NCBI RefSeq assembly: GCF_035984545.1
Contig: NZ_JAXCHP010000001.1
Location: 1,922,001-1,986,000 of the forward strand
Direction of reading: 5' to 3'
From: Cryobacterium sp. GrIS_2_6
GTDB taxonomy: Bacteria > Actinomycetota > Actinomycetes > Actinomycetales > Microbacteriaceae
Length of the DNA stretch: 64,000 nt
Position 1 is the stretch's first letter, and each line of letters begins with the position of its first letter. The notes beneath the pieces were generated by a model, which did not search any database, was not told the origin of the DNA, and saw nothing but the letters and a program-made list of their open reading frames with translations. Made by a program: the position numbers and the translations under genes. Positions 18,412 to 35,943 of the stretch are shown in pieces.

Positions 18412-18425
18412 CACATAGTGGACGC
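18406..18425 (-). other. 23S rRNA processing stem, 3' arm
   Basis: GAGAACCACATAGTGGACGC on the + strand is the inverted partner of 21699-21718 (18 of 20 bases complementary, and both exceptions can form G-U pairs). The two arms would enclose the whole 23S rRNA. Confidence 0.75.
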
Positions 18426-18452
18426 TTGCAGCTTATTCAAACTGGTGTGTTA

Positions 18453-21575
<3,123 letters not shown>

Positions 21576-21698
21576 AATCACATGACTTTGAATCGATTAA
21601 GAATCGTAAAACTTTCGTCTCACGATCGAAATTGACCAATGATCTATAAATAGATCTTTGTAATTTGCAGTCCGAAGACTGTCAAATTTAAGATGCTC

Positions 21699-21718
21699 GC
21701 GTCCACTGTGTAGTTCTC
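21699..21718 (-). other. 23S rRNA processing stem, 5' arm
   Basis: GCGTCCACTGTGTAGTTCTC in the 16S-23S spacer pairs with 18406-18425 across the 23S gene. The reverse-strand form GAGAACTACACAGTGGACGC is a motif that I recall as common in actinobacterial rRNA spacers. Confidence 0.75.
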
Positions 21719-21824
21719 AAAGTACGGGCGGTACCCTCACCTGCTCACGATTGATGTGAACAGGAAAAGGTCCAGAGGAACAGTCCAACCAGGCAAAACC
21801 CAGTCGTTCCGGTCCCTCAGGACC

Positions 21825-21836
21825 CAACAGCGTGCA
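21825..21836 (-). other. 16S rRNA processing stem, 3' arm
   Basis: CAACAGCGTGCA in the 16S-23S spacer is the exact 12-bp inverse of TGCACGCTGTTG at 23752-23763 in the leader, so the two can enclose 16S rRNA. The 16S-23S spacer (21576-22026) holds no tRNA gene. Confidence 0.7.
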
Positions 21837-22022
21837 TATACGTCTCCTTACGCAACCCGACCTGTCCAACGAGGCACCGCAAGCGGTACCAGGCGTACTG
21901 GATCAAGAAGCGAACTCCTCGTATCAATGTCAATGTTCCACCCATGAGCGCCATCGAAAAACATTCGTCTTCGTATGGCTTGGCAGTGTTACTCCGCTGT
22001 ATACAGACGGCACTGCTGTGCT

Positions 22023-23548
<1,526 letters not shown>

Positions 23549-23751
23549 TGTTTGATTGCACAAGACCCGAAAGCCCCGGCACATCTAGTGTGACTGACCG
23601 CCGGAATAGGCGGACCAGACACAAGTTTGAAACTGACAGAACAAATCATTACTGACTTGCTTTGTTGTTATAAATGTTTTCCAAAGGAATCTCTTGATTC
23701 TTCACCGCTAGAAACGGATCCAAACCACGAGGTTTTTGGCATTTGACATTG

Positions 23752-23763
23752 TGCACGCTGTTG
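23752..23763 (-). other. 16S rRNA processing stem, 5' arm
   Basis: TGCACGCTGTTG in the rRNA leader is the perfect inverse partner of 21825-21836. It is followed by GAGTTCTCAAGG, similar to the arm before 23S. Confidence 0.7.
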
Positions 23764-23843
23764 AGTTCTCAAGGATCGGACGCACCCGGCTTCAGGCCAC
23801 ACCGTAACCGGCTCAGTGGCTGTCGCTCCGAGGCAACTTGTTT

Positions 23844-23872
23844 AACTTACCGATCCGATCAGTCCCTGTCAA
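23844..23872 (-). promoter_or_regulatory. rRNA operon promoter, proximal
   Basis: On the reverse strand TTGACA (23872-23867) and TAAGTT (23849-23844) are separated by exactly 17 bases, a near-consensus sigma-A promoter about 300 bases upstream of mature 16S. The region 23549-24144 holds no gene; it is the leader and promoter region. Confidence 0.7.
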
Positions 23873-24088
23873 ATCCGGTGAATCCCGCCCTCCGAGCACG
23901 CCAAAGCGAACTCGAAACACCGAACACCGACCCGACAAACGACCGAAAGGAAGGAGAGTTACCAGCCTAGACCTCCCACACCGGTTACCCCCGCAAAGGG
24001 GACAAACAAGGCGAAGAAGATAAAAACCGTGGTCCCACGTGAGGCCGGAAAGCACTGCGGCTTTTCCGCACCTTTGGGGTACGTGAAG

Positions 24089-24117
24089 ACAGTACGTGCC
24101 CCCACCACCCCCGTCAA
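24089..24117 (-). promoter_or_regulatory. rRNA operon promoter, distal
   Basis: On the reverse strand TTGACG (24117-24112) and TACTGT (24094-24089) are separated by 17 G-rich bases. It lies only 28 bases after the tyrS stop, with no terminator between, so tyrS transcription may also run into the rRNA operon. Confidence 0.55.
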
Positions 24118-24144
24118 AACCCATGCACTCCCGGGCGTGTCACG

Positions 24145-25446
24145 CTACTCGACGAAGACGCCGGCCAGGGTCTTCTTGCCGCGGCGGAGCACGGCGACAC
24201 CACCGGGGAGCACGGCCCCCTCGATGGTCTGGTCCTCGCTGAGGACCTTGACGTTGTTCAGGTACACCCCGCCCTGCTTGATCGCGCGCCGGGCCTCGCT
24301 CAGGCTCGTCGTGAGTCCGGTGTCCACGAGCAATTGCATGACGGGCGCGTGTGGTGCCGTTGTCGTGTTGGGGAGTTCACGCAGGGCGGCCTCGAGGGTC
24401 TCCTCGTCGAGGTCGGCGAGCTCACCCTGGCCGAAGAGGGCCTGCGCGGCGTGGATGGCAGCATCCGTCGCCGCCCGCCCGTGCACGAGGCTCGTCACCG
24501 AGACGGCGAGGGTGCGCTGGGCGAGCCGTTTGAAGGGTTCCGTGGCAACCGATTCCTCGAGGCCCTCGATCTCGGCCCGCGTCAGGAACGTGAAGATCTT
24601 GAGGCGCAGGATCACATCGGCGTCGTCGGTGTTGAGCCAGAACTGGTAGAAGGCGTACGGGCTCGTCAGGGTGGGGTCGAGCCAGACGGCGTTGCCCTCA
24701 CTCTTGCCGAACTTGGTGCCGTCGCTGTTCGTGATCAGTGGTGTGCCGATGGCATGCACGCTCGCACCCTCTGCCTTGCGGATCAGGTCCGTCCCGCTCG
24801 TGAGATTGCCCCACTGGTCACTGCCCCCGGTCTGCAGCACGCAGCCGTGCGCACGGAAGAGCTCGAGGAAGTCCAGGCCCTGCAGCACCTGGTAGCTGAA
24901 CTCGGTGTAGCTGATGCCGGCGTCGGAGTTCAGCCGCGCGCTCACCGCATCCTTCTTGAGCATCGTGCCGACCCGGAAGTACTTGCCGATGTCGCGCAGG
25001 AAGTCGATCGCGCTGAGCGGACCGGTCCAGTCGAGGTTGTTCACGAGGGTGACGGGATTGTCGCCCTCCGCACTCAGGAAGCGCGAGACCTGCGCCTGCA
25101 GGTAACCGACCCAGGTGCCGACGGTGTCCTTGGTGTTCAGCACCCGCTCCGCGGTGGGCCGCGGGTCGCCGATCAGACCGGTGGAACCGCCGACGAGGCC
25201 GAGCGGCCGGTGACCGGCGAGCTGCAGGCGGCGCATCAGCAGGAGCTGGACGAGATTTCCGAGGTGCAGGCTCGGCGCGGTCGGGTCGAACCCGCAATAG
25301 AAGGTGATCGGCTCCCCCGCGAGCAGCGCGCGCAGCTCGGCCTCGTCGGTCGACACCTGCACGAGGCCACGCCAGGAGATCTCCTCCCAGACATTCTCGA
25401 AGGTGACGTCGTTGGACTGCTGCTTGAGGATCACGGGATCTGACAC
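24145..25446 (-). CDS. tyrS: Tyrosyl-tRNA synthetase
   Basis: Charges tRNA-Tyr. The 433-residue class I synthetase has the HIGH-like motif HLGN (PSLHLGNLVQLLLM, near residue 61) and the KMSKS-like motif KFGKS (near residue 240). A C-terminal S4 RNA-binding domain follows (SLSEARRAIKQGGVYLNNVKV). The start is GTG 25446, the only suitable start before the conserved NVWEEISWRGLV segment. No T-box leader is visible in the AT-rich gap upstream. The rRNA operon follows directly. Confidence 0.96.
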   Translation of the reverse strand: MSDPVILKQQSNDVTFENVWEEISWRGLVQVSTDEAELRALLAGEPITFYCGFDPTAPSLHLGNLVQLLLMRRLQLAGHRPLGLVGGSTGLIGDPRPTAERVLNTKDTVGTWVGYLQAQVSRFLSAEGDNPVTLVNNLDWTGPLSAIDFLRDIGKYFRVGTMLKKDAVSARLNSDAGISYTEFSYQVLQGLDFLELFRAHGCVLQTGGSDQWGNLTSGTDLIRKAEGASVHAIGTPLITNSDGTKFGKSEGNAVWLDPTLTSPYAFYQFWLNTDDADVILRLKIFTFLTRAEIEGLEESVATEPFKRLAQRTLAVSVTSLVHGRAATDAAIHAAQALFGQGELADLDEETLEAALRELPNTTTAPHAPVMQLLVDTGLTTSLSEARRAIKQGGVYLNNVKVLSEDQTIEGAVLPGGVAVLRRGKKTLAGVFVE

Positions 25447-25533
25447 GCAGCCCAGATTACCAGCGCGGCCGCGCCGGGCCGGGAGGACAGGCCTGAGCCT
25501 TCATCGTGAATAATTAAGTCTGAAGAATGAATA

Positions 25534-25562
25534 TTGATATATATAGCGTGTACGCTTACTTT
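25534..25562 (+). promoter_or_regulatory. Promoter with dyad in the spacer, upstream of the SatD-like gene
   Basis: TTGATA (25534-25539) and TACTTT (25557-25562) are separated by 17 bases in a 55-base AT-rich stretch within otherwise GC-rich DNA. The spacer contains AGCGT-GT-ACGCT (25545-25556), a possible operator. The gap 25447-25612 holds no gene. Confidence 0.6.
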
Positions 25563-25612
25563 AGGCGGGCCAACTCGCTCGCTGCACAGCAATCGCACCG
25601 GAGGGCGCGCTC

Positions 25613-26296
25613 ATGTTCGTGATCACCGCAGACCAGATCGACAGTCGCCACGACCGGGACCGGGCCGGCGAGATGATCGCCCGCCTCGCCGCCGACTTCG
25701 GCCCCGCCTTCCTCCTGCCGCCCGACCAGACCTCCGGCGACGAGATCCAGGCGCTGCTCACCGACGCCGCGACCGCGCTCGACGTCGTGTTCGCGCTGCA
25801 CCGGTCGGGGCACTGGAGCATCGGGCTGGGCATCGGCCCGGTCCGGGTGCCGCTCCCCCACGCCACCCGGCAGGCCTCCGGCGCGGCATTCATCGCCGCG
25901 CGGGCCGCCGTGACCCGCGCCAAGAAGGCCGATGCCCGCTTCGCCCTCGACGCCGACGGGTCCGGGGCCACGGTGGCCGGGGCATCCGCCGCCCGCCCCC
26001 ACCCCGGCTCGCCCGCGGGTGCACCGATTCTGGCCGGCGCCGAGGTCGAGGCGCTCATCGCGACCGTGCTCCTGCTCCGCCAGCGCCGGTCGCCGGAGGG
26101 CTGGGCGGCGGTCGACCTGCTGCGCGACGGGCTCAGCCAGGTCGAGATCGCCGCCCGGCTCGGGATCACGCCCGCCGCCGTGAGCCAGCGGATCAAGTCC
26201 TCGCTCTGGAGGGTCGAGGAGGCTGCACACCCCGCACTCGTTAGGCTCGTGGAAGACCTCGAGCAGACTTCGACAGAAACGGACACCGCCGGATGA
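25613..26296 (+). CDS. SatD-like protein with C-terminal helix-turn-helix
   Basis: The 227-residue protein has an N-terminal domain resembling the SatD family: VITADQIDSR at the start, SGDEIQALLTDA near residue 40, GIGPVRVP, and ASGAAFIAARAAVTRAKKA. The layout recalls nucleotide-cyclase or GGDEF folds, though the usual metal-binding signature is not complete. The C-terminal third (SQVEIAARLGITPAAVSQRIKSSL) is a sigma-region-4 or LuxR-like HTH, so it may bind DNA. A good ribosome-binding site (GGAGGG) precedes the ATG. The next gene overlaps by 4 bases. SatD proteins have no settled function that I know of; self-regulation through the dyad in the promoter is a guess. Confidence 0.8.
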   Translation: MFVITADQIDSRHDRDRAGEMIARLAADFGPAFLLPPDQTSGDEIQALLTDAATALDVVFALHRSGHWSIGLGIGPVRVPLPHATRQASGAAFIAARAAVTRAKKADARFALDADGSGATVAGASAARPHPGSPAGAPILAGAEVEALIATVLLLRQRRSPEGWAAVDLLRDGLSQVEIAARLGITPAAVSQRIKSSLWRVEEAAHPALVRLVEDLEQTSTETDTAG

Positions 26297-26892
26297 CGAT
26301 CCAGTCCTTCCAGATCCTCGCCACGCTGTACTGGATGCTGCTGTTGCTCGTGACGATCGGATCGCTCGTCTGCGCCGTGCTCGCGTTCCGGTGGCGGAAG
26401 CAGACCTTCGCGATCATCTCGGCGGGCGGCCTCGCCGGCGCCCTGCTGATCGCGGCGGCCCCCGCTCCGGGCGGCAGCGACACCTTCGGCGTCATCCTCG
26501 GACTGATCGCACTCGCCCTCGCCGTCGTCGGCGGCGGTCCGATGGCCCTGCTCGCACTCGACTTCGCCACCCACGATTCCGCGCGGCCCGGCCAGCACGG
26601 CGGTATCCTCGTCGACGACGGCGCGACGCCCGCAGCACCCGGCGCGGCCGGTGCCGTGCACGAGGTGCTCCGCGGCGGCCTCATGATCGGCATCCTCGAA
26701 CGGCTCGCGGTCGCGGGGGCGATCCTCGCCGGGTTCCCCGAGGCGATCGCCGTCGTCGTCGCCATCAAGGGCGTCGGCCGGTTCACCGAACTCACCGAGG
26801 CCGAAACCCGTGAGCGCTTCATCATCGGCACCTTCGCGAGCCTGATCTGGGCCTGCGCGTGCGCCGCCCTCGTGAAGATCGCGACCAGCTGA
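26293..26892 (+). CDS. Integral membrane protein, SatE-like partner
   Basis: The 199-residue protein has about four or five hydrophobic segments: residues 7-30, 39-55, 63-90, 127-155 and 173-192. It contains LERLAVAGAILAGFPEAIAVVVAIKGVGRF, then RERFIIGTFASLIWA. These segments resemble membrane proteins that follow SatD genes. Start and upstream stop overlap (ATGA), so the pair is co-translated. Function is unknown; a membrane sensor or transporter controlled by the SatD-like protein is one possibility. Confidence 0.75.
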   Translation: MTIQSFQILATLYWMLLLLVTIGSLVCAVLAFRWRKQTFAIISAGGLAGALLIAAAPAPGGSDTFGVILGLIALALAVVGGGPMALLALDFATHDSARPGQHGGILVDDGATPAAPGAAGAVHEVLRGGLMIGILERLAVAGAILAGFPEAIAVVVAIKGVGRFTELTEAETRERFIIGTFASLIWACACAALVKIATS

Positions 26893-26920
26893 GCGACTGC
26901 GTGCGCTGAGTTACGAACAC

Positions 26921-26952
26921 AACACCCTCTGCGCGGTCGGGAGGGTGTTTTG
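26921..26952. terminator. Bidirectional terminator between the SatE-like gene and mpg
   Basis: A perfect 9-bp stem AACACCCTC/GAGGGTGTT (26921-26929 and 26941-26949) is followed by TTTTG on the + strand and preceded by A-rich sequence. It separates two convergent genes. Confidence 0.8.
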
Positions 26953-26960
26953 TCCGTGAC

Positions 26961-27572
26961 TCAAACCCCCGACTCGTTTCGAAGCTGCGGATGCCGCCGG
27001 TAGGGCGACACGGTCGGCTCGCCCGGGAGCCAGAATCGCCACGGGAACGCCGCTCCCCCGCCGGGACCGCTGACGCCGGTGCGCGGACCGGACTGCACCG
27101 CCGACGCGGGGACGGCGGGCAGGGTCAGCTCGAACGGCAGGGCACCGAGATCGGCGCCGTCGTCACCGAGCCCGATGCCGAGGGCGATCGTGAGCCGCGC
27201 CGGTCCCCTGGCCAGATCGCCGTCGGTCTTCGAGGTCGTGCGGCGCGCCCGGGCTTCGGCCAGTCCGTCGACGATCTCGCCGCCGCGGAGCAGGAGCGCT
27301 GACGCGGCGCCCTCCGGGGAACAGACGACGTTCGCGCAGACGTGCATCCCATAGCTGAAATACGCGTAGAGGTGCCCGGGCGGGCCGTACATGGTCGCAT
27401 TACGCCGGGTGCGACCCCGGAAGGCATGCGAGCCAGGGTCGGTTCCGTCGCCGAGGTAGGCCTCGACCTCGGTGATGCGCAGCGCGACCCCGCCGTGGCG
27501 GAGAACCGCACCGAGCACGAGCGGGGCGAGTTCGATCGCCGGCCGTGCGAGCAGCTCCCGGTCAAGGCTCAC
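26961..27572 (-). CDS. mpg: 3-methyladenine DNA glycosylase (AAG/MPG family)
   Basis: Base-excision repair enzyme that removes alkylated purines. The 203-residue length is normal. Family signatures are ITEVEAYLGDGTDPGSHAFRG, RNATMYGPPGHLYAYFSYGMHVCANVV, and GPARLTIALGI in the C-terminal half. It starts at GTG 27572, 53 bases after argH on the same strand. Mpg lies between argH and tyrS in M. tuberculosis as well. Confidence 0.95.
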   Translation of the reverse strand: MSLDRELLARPAIELAPLVLGAVLRHGGVALRITEVEAYLGDGTDPGSHAFRGRTRRNATMYGPPGHLYAYFSYGMHVCANVVCSPEGAASALLLRGGEIVDGLAEARARRTTSKTDGDLARGPARLTIALGIGLGDDGADLGALPFELTLPAVPASAVQSGPRTGVSGPGGGAAFPWRFWLPGEPTVSPYRRHPQLRNESGV

Positions 27573-27625
27573 CGGCGGCGCCCGTCACGTCGCAGTTCCC
27601 GCGCGGCGTTCACCCGTGGCGCCCG

Positions 27626-30272
<2,647 letters not shown>

Positions 30273-30305
30273 GGTTCTCCCTCTAAATATCTACTAAGTC
30301 TCAGT

Positions 30306-31268
<963 letters not shown>

Positions 31269-31273
31269 TCAGC

Positions 31274-32536
31274 CTAGAGGCTGGCCAGGGCGAGCCCGAA
31301 TCGGCGCCCGAATTCAGCCAGCTCGGCCTCGCCGACGATGAGGGGCGGCGCGAGCCGGATGGTGGACTCGTTGGCGGCGTTGATGATGAGGCCGGCCTCG
31401 AGGGCTGCGTCGGCGAGCTTCAGGGCCACGGGCTCGACGAGTCCGATGCCGAGCAGCAGGCCGCGGCCACGCACCTCAAGGATGTGCGGGGACTCGAAAC
31501 CAAGGATCAGGTCGCGGAGCTGCTCCCCGCGGCGGGCGGCGTTGGCGACGAGGCCGTCCCGCTCGATGATGCCGAGCACGGTGTTGGCGGTCGTGGTCGC
31601 GAGCGGGTTTCCGCCGAACGTTGAGCCGTGCTGGCCGCGCTGGAACAGCTCGGACGTCGCACCGAAGGTGACGAGGGCGCCGATCGGTACGCCGCCGCCG
31701 ATGCCCTTGGCGATCGAGATCGCATCGGGCAGGATGCCGTCGTGCTGGTACGCGAACCAGTCTCCGGTGCGTCCGGCACCGGTCTGGACCTCGTCGAGGA
31801 TGAGCAGCACCCCGTGCCGGGTGCAGAGCTCGCGGGCGCGGCGCAGGAAGCCGTCCGGCAGGTCGATGACGCCGGCCTCCCCCTGCACGGGCTCGAGGAA
31901 CAGGGCAGCGACGGTGTCATCGATCGCGGCCTCAAGGGCCTCGAAGGTCGCGTGGATGTGCTCAACACCGCCGGGCACCGGCAGGAACGGCGCCCGCATT
32001 GCGGGCTTGCCTGACAGGGCGAGGGCGCCCATGGTGCGGCCGTGGAAGGACTCGTGTAACGAGAGGATGCGGGTGCGCGGCCGACCGGGCTCGCTCCCGA
32101 TATTGAGGCGGGCGAGTTTGAAGGCCGCCTCGTTGGCCTCGGCGCCCGAGTTGCAGAAGTAGACGCGGCCGGCCGGGCCGGCCCCGGTGATGCGCTTGAG
32201 CCGTTCGGCGAGCTCGATCTGCGAGGGGGACGCGAAGTAGTTGGAGATGTGCGCGAGGGTGCCGACCTGGGCGGACACGGCGGCGACCATCTCGGGGTGG
32301 GCGTGCCCGAGGGAGTTGACGGCGATGCCCGCGAGGAAGTCGAGGTACTCGATGCCGTTCTCGTCCCAGACGTAGCAGCCGGCGCCGCGGACGAGCATCG
32401 CGCGCGGCGGCGCGAAGGTGAGCATCATCGCCGCGGTGTATCGGTCCCGCCAGCCCTCGCTGCGTTCCGCGAGCGTGGCCGCGTCGGTCGTGCCTGCGTA
32501 GGTTGCCGGTGAGTCGGTGATCGTTTCGCCTGTCAT
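31274..32536 (-). CDS. argD: Acetylornithine aminotransferase
   Basis: Class III PLP aminotransferase that makes N-acetylornithine. The 420-residue product has the cofactor-binding Lys in ISIAKGIGGGVPIGAL, LILDEVQTGAGRTG upstream of it, and GHAHPEMV near the N-terminus. I chose ATG 32536; a TTG two codons earlier is a weaker alternative. It can also act on succinyl-diaminopimelate in other bacteria, but that is not evident here. Confidence 0.95.
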   Translation of the reverse strand: MTGETITDSPATYAGTTDAATLAERSEGWRDRYTAAMMLTFAPPRAMLVRGAGCYVWDENGIEYLDFLAGIAVNSLGHAHPEMVAAVSAQVGTLAHISNYFASPSQIELAERLKRITGAGPAGRVYFCNSGAEANEAAFKLARLNIGSEPGRPRTRILSLHESFHGRTMGALALSGKPAMRAPFLPVPGGVEHIHATFEALEAAIDDTVAALFLEPVQGEAGVIDLPDGFLRRARELCTRHGVLLILDEVQTGAGRTGDWFAYQHDGILPDAISIAKGIGGGVPIGALVTFGATSELFQRGQHGSTFGGNPLATTTANTVLGIIERDGLVANAARRGEQLRDLILGFESPHILEVRGRGLLLGIGLVEPVALKLADAALEAGLIINAANESTIRLAPPLIVGEAELAEFGRRFGLALASL

Positions 32537-32577
32537 TCTCAAATCCGTCGTGTCGGTGGTCTGGTGCGGTACGGGCT

Positions 32578-33573
32578 TCAGTTCGCCCGGGGTACTACTT
32601 CTGTGCCGATTCCGCTCCCGGTGAAGACCTCGAGCAGGATCGAGTGCGGCACGCGCCCGTCGATGATGGCCGCCTTGGCGACGCCGCCCTCGACGGCGTC
32701 GAGGCAGGCGGTCATCTTGGGGATCATCCCGGATTCCAGGCCGGGCAGCAGGGCGCGGAGCTCGGGCACCTCGATGATCGAGACGAGGGAGTCCCGGTTC
32801 GGCCAGTCGCTGTAGAGCCCGGCGACATCGGTGAGGATCACGAGCTTCTCGGCCCCGAGCGCGATGGCGAGGGACGCGGCGGCGGCGTCGGCGTTGATGT
32901 TCAGGGACTGGCCTGGGACATCCGTGTCTGGCGCGATCGAGGAGATCACCGGGATGCGGCCCGCGTCGAGCTGGGCATGCACGGCCTCTGGGTCGACGCC
33001 GATCACGTCGCCGACGAGGCCGAGGTCGACCTCCTTGCCGTCGATCATGGTGCCGCGGCGGCGGCCCTGGAAGAGTCCGGCGTCCTCGCCGGAGAGGCCG
33101 GCAGCGAGGGGGCCGTGCTCGTTGATGTGGCTGACGAGCTCTCGGTTGATCTGGCCGGTGAGCACCATCCGCACGACGTCCATCGCCTCGGGGGTCGTCA
33201 CGCGGTAGCCGCCGCGGAATTCGCTCTGGATGCCGAGGCGGTCGAGCATCGCCGAGATCTGCGGGCCGCCGCCGTGGACGACGACGGGGCGGAGGCCGGC
33301 ATAACGCAGGTAGACCATGTCCTCGGCGAAGCTGCGCTGCAGCGCCTCGCTGACCATGGCGTTGCCGCCGAACTTGACGACGATGATCTTGTCGTGGAAG
33401 TGCTTGAGCCAGGGCAGCGACTCGATCAGGGTCTCGGCCTTGACCGCGGCCTCCGCCCGGGTGTTCGTCTCGGCCTCGGTCGTGTCGACCTCGGCGTCGC
33501 TCGCGTGCGTTCCGGTGCCGGTGTCCGCGAGCGGATGCCGGTGCGAGGCCTTGCCGTGCGTGTGACGCGTCAA
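32578..33573 (-). CDS. argB: Acetylglutamate kinase
   Basis: Phosphorylates N-acetylglutamate; commonly the arginine-inhibited step in bacteria that use ArgJ. The core starts near residue 60 ([12 protein letters not shown]), with [26 protein letters not shown] and [10 protein letters not shown] low-complexity N-terminal extension of about 40 residues precedes it. The only usable start is TTG 33573, which overlaps the argJ stop (TTGA). I saw no later ATG, GTG or TTG before the core. Confidence 0.94.
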   Translation of the reverse strand: MTRHTHGKASHRHPLADTGTGTHASDAEVDTTEAETNTRAEAAVKAETLIESLPWLKHFHDKIIVVKFGGNAMVSEALQRSFAEDMVYLRYAGLRPVVVHGGGPQISAMLDRLGIQSEFRGGYRVTTPEAMDVVRMVLTGQINRELVSHINEHGPLAAGLSGEDAGLFQGRRRGTMIDGKEVDLGLVGDVIGVDPEAVHAQLDAGRIPVISSIAPDTDVPGQSLNINADAAAASLAIALGAEKLVILTDVAGLYSDWPNRDSLVSIIEVPELRALLPGLESGMIPKMTACLDAVEGGVAKAAIIDGRVPHSILLEVFTGSGIGTEVVPRAN

Positions 33574-34742
33574 CTCGAGTACGCGCTGTTCTCTTCGACG
33601 TAGGCGTGCGTGAGGTCGTTGGTCCAGATCGTCGCTTCCGCGTCCCCGGCGTGCAGGGTGATCAGCACCGTGACGGACCGGGGGGCGAGGTCGACGAGTT
33701 CGCGGGGCTGGTCAGGCTCCCCCGCGGTGCATACCTGCACCCCGTTGATCGTGACGTCGATGTTGTACGGGTCGAAGGCGGCATCCGTCGTGCCGACGGC
33801 GGCGAGCACGCGGCCCCAATTCGGATCGTTGCCGAAGATGGCGGTCTTGAACAAGTTGCTGCGGGACACCGCGCGGGCGACGGTGACGGCGTCGGCTTCG
33901 GTCTCGGCGTTGCGCACGGTGATGGCGACGTCGTGGGCGCTGCCCTCCGCGTCGGCCTGGAGCTGCAGGGTGAGGTCCTGGCAGATCGCGGTGAGCGCGG
34001 CGGCGAATTCGGCTTCGTCCGGCGCGATGCCGCTCGCGCCCGAGCCGAGCAGGCTCACGGTGTCGTTGGTCGACATGCAGCCGTCGGAGTCGAGGCGGTC
34101 GAAAGTGATCCGGGTCGCGACCCGGAGCGCCCTGTCGAGCTGAGCGGAGTCGAGGACGGCGTCGGTCGTGATCACGACGAGCATTGTCGCGAGGCCGGGG
34201 GCGAGCATGCCTGCGCCCTTGGCCATCCCGCCGATCGACCAGCCGGCCGGCGCGGTCACTGCTGACTGCTTCGGGGTGGTGTCGGTCGTCATGATGGCCC
34301 GGGCGGCGGACAGGCCCGCTTCGGCGGACGTCGAGTCGTCCGTGCGCAGGGCGAGGGTGGCGTCCCAGATGCCCGCGGTGATCTTGTCCAGGTCGAGCTG
34401 TTCGCCGATCAGGCCGGTCGAGCAGACGAGCACCTCCCCGGCGGACACGCCGAGGCGGTCACCGACGGCCTCCGCGGTCGCATGGGTGGTCTGGAAGCCG
34501 ATGCTGCCGGTGTAGCAGTTCGCACCGCCCGAGTTGAGCACGATCGCGCGGACGCTGCCGCCGCGCATGACCTGCTGGCTCCAGATCACCGGGTTCGCCT
34601 TGCAGCGATTGCTCGTGAACACGGTCGCGGCACTTGCGAGCGGGCCGAGGTTCTGCACGACGGCGAGGTCGAGTCCGCCGGACTTCTTGAGGCCGGCTGT
34701 GACGCCGGCTGCCGCGAATCCGGCGGGGGTTGTGACGCTCAC
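33570..34742 (-). CDS. argJ: Glutamate N-acetyltransferase / ornithine acetyltransferase
   Basis: Transfers the acetyl group from N-acetylornithine to glutamate, which makes the pathway cyclic. The 390-residue precursor should cleave itself at the conserved Ala-Thr or Met-Thr junction; the catalytic Thr lies in [12 protein letters not shown] near residue 190. The start is GTG 34742, overlapping the argC stop (GTGA). A longer open frame to 35336 is a shadow of argC. Whether it also uses acetyl-CoA (bifunctional type) cannot be read here. Confidence 0.95.
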   Translation of the reverse strand: MSVTTPAGFAAAGVTAGLKKSGGLDLAVVQNLGPLASAATVFTSNRCKANPVIWSQQVMRGGSVRAIVLNSGGANCYTGSIGFQTTHATAEAVGDRLGVSAGEVLVCSTGLIGEQLDLDKITAGIWDATLALRTDDSTSAEAGLSAARAIMTTDTTPKQSAVTAPAGWSIGGMAKGAGMLAPGLATMLVVITTDAVLDSAQLDRALRVATRITFDRLDSDGCMSTNDTVSLLGSGASGIAPDEAEFAAALTAICQDLTLQLQADAEGSAHDVAITVRNAETEADAVTVARAVSRSNLFKTAIFGNDPNWGRVLAAVGTTDAAFDPYNIDVTINGVQVCTAGEPDQPRELVDLAPRSVTVLITLHAGDAEATIWTNDLTHAYVEENSAYSS

Positions 34743-35785
34743 GGGGCGACTCCATTCATGCTGAGGCCCAGGGTCTCGGGCAGCCCGAGGGCCAGGTTTG
34801 CGGATTGGATCGCGGCACCGGCGGTGCCTTTGGCGAGGTTGTCGACGGCGGTCACCGTGACGACGCGGCCGACGGCCTCGTCGACGGCGAGGCCGATCAG
34901 TGCGGTGTTGGCGCCGAGCACGTCGCTCGTGCGGGGGAAGTGCCCGGCCGGGAGCAGGTGCACAAACGGTTCGTCTGCGTATGCGCTCTCCCAGGCTGCG
35001 CGCACGGCGGCTGCGGAGGTGCCGGGCACGACGCGGGCCGTCGCCGTCGCGAGGATGCCGCGGGACATCGGCACGATCACGGGCGTAAAGGAGATGGTCG
35101 GATTCACGGCCCCCGCCCAGCGCAGGCTCTGCTGGATTTCGGGAATGTGCCTGTGGGTGCCGCCGACCGCGTACGGGTTGGCGGAGCCGAGCACCTCCGC
35201 GGCGAGGTTGGGAACCTTGAGGCTCTTGCCCGCACCCGAGGGCCCGACGGCGAGCACGGCGACGAGGTCGGCCGGTTCGATCACGCCGGCGTGGATGCCG
35301 GGGGCGAGGGCGAGGGCGACGGTGCTCGCGTTGCACCCGGGCGCGGCGATCCGGCGGGCTCCGACCAGGCGCGAGCGCTGCTTGCCGCCGCCGGGAATCG
35401 GCAGTTCGGGGACGCCGTACGCCCAGGAGCCGAAGTAGTCGCCGCCGTAGAACGCCGCCCAGTCGGCGGCATCCTCCAGCCGGTGGTCCGCGCCGCAGTC
35501 GATCACGAGCGTGTCTGGCGACAGTTCCGCGCTCAGGGCGCCGGATGCCCCGTGCGGCAGGGCGAGGAAGACGACGTCGTGCCCTGCGAGGTTGACGGCG
35601 TTCGTGTCCACGAGGGTGAGGTGCGCGAGGCCGCGGAGGTGCGGTTGCACGTCGATGAGTCGCTGGCCCGCGTTGCTGTGCGCGGTCACCGTGCGCACCT
35701 CGAATTCAGGGTGTCCGGCGAGCATTCGCAGCAATTCTCCGCCCGCGTAACCGCTCGCGCCTGCAATTGCTACCGAAAAAGCCAT
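34739..35785 (-). CDS. argC: N-acetyl-gamma-glutamyl-phosphate reductase
   Basis: NADPH-dependent third step of arginine synthesis. The 348-residue product has the N-terminal Rossmann motif [14 protein letters not shown] near residue 9, the catalytic Cys in APGCNAST near residue 148, and GTHRHIPEI. It is the first arg gene. The upstream gap to pheT (35786-36016) holds the palindrome at 35944 but no recognisable ArgR box or consensus promoter. Confidence 0.96.
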   Translation of the reverse strand: MAFSVAIAGASGYAGGELLRMLAGHPEFEVRTVTAHSNAGQRLIDVQPHLRGLAHLTLVDTNAVNLAGHDVVFLALPHGASGALSAELSPDTLVIDCGADHRLEDAADWAAFYGGDYFGSWAYGVPELPIPGGGKQRSRLVGARRIAAPGCNASTVALALAPGIHAGVIEPADLVAVLAVGPSGAGKSLKVPNLAAEVLGSANPYAVGGTHRHIPEIQQSLRWAGAVNPTISFTPVIVPMSRGILATATARVVPGTSAAAVRAAWESAYADEPFVHLLPAGHFPRTSDVLGANTALIGLAVDEAVGRVVTVTAVDNLAKGTAGAAIQSANLALGLPETLGLSMNGVAP

Positions 35786-35943
35786 GTGACAAACCTATCG
35801 CGCTGCCCCGCGCCCCCGGGAATCCGGGCAACATCGGGCCGGTTCCCGCTGGCATCCGCACCCGGACACCCGAGCGCACGCCAGCTGCGCACGCAAGAAA
35901 GTTGCGCGCCACCGCCGCCGCTACGCACCATTCGCGCCCAATC

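Noticed and set aside
21657..21685. Promoter-like TTGACA-17-TACAAA on the reverse strand in the 16S-23S spacer
   Set aside because: The -10 match is poor and a promoter inside the rRNA operon spacer is unexpected. It is probably chance within the 23S leader.
25447..25612. T-box leader for tyrS
   Set aside because: No conserved T-box sequence or terminator/antiterminator pair is visible; the gap reads better as promoter DNA for the rightward gene.
34743..35336. N-terminal extension of argJ into argC
   Set aside because: The extension lies in another frame of argC, has shadow-like composition and precedes a well-placed GTG with the conserved ArgJ N-terminus.
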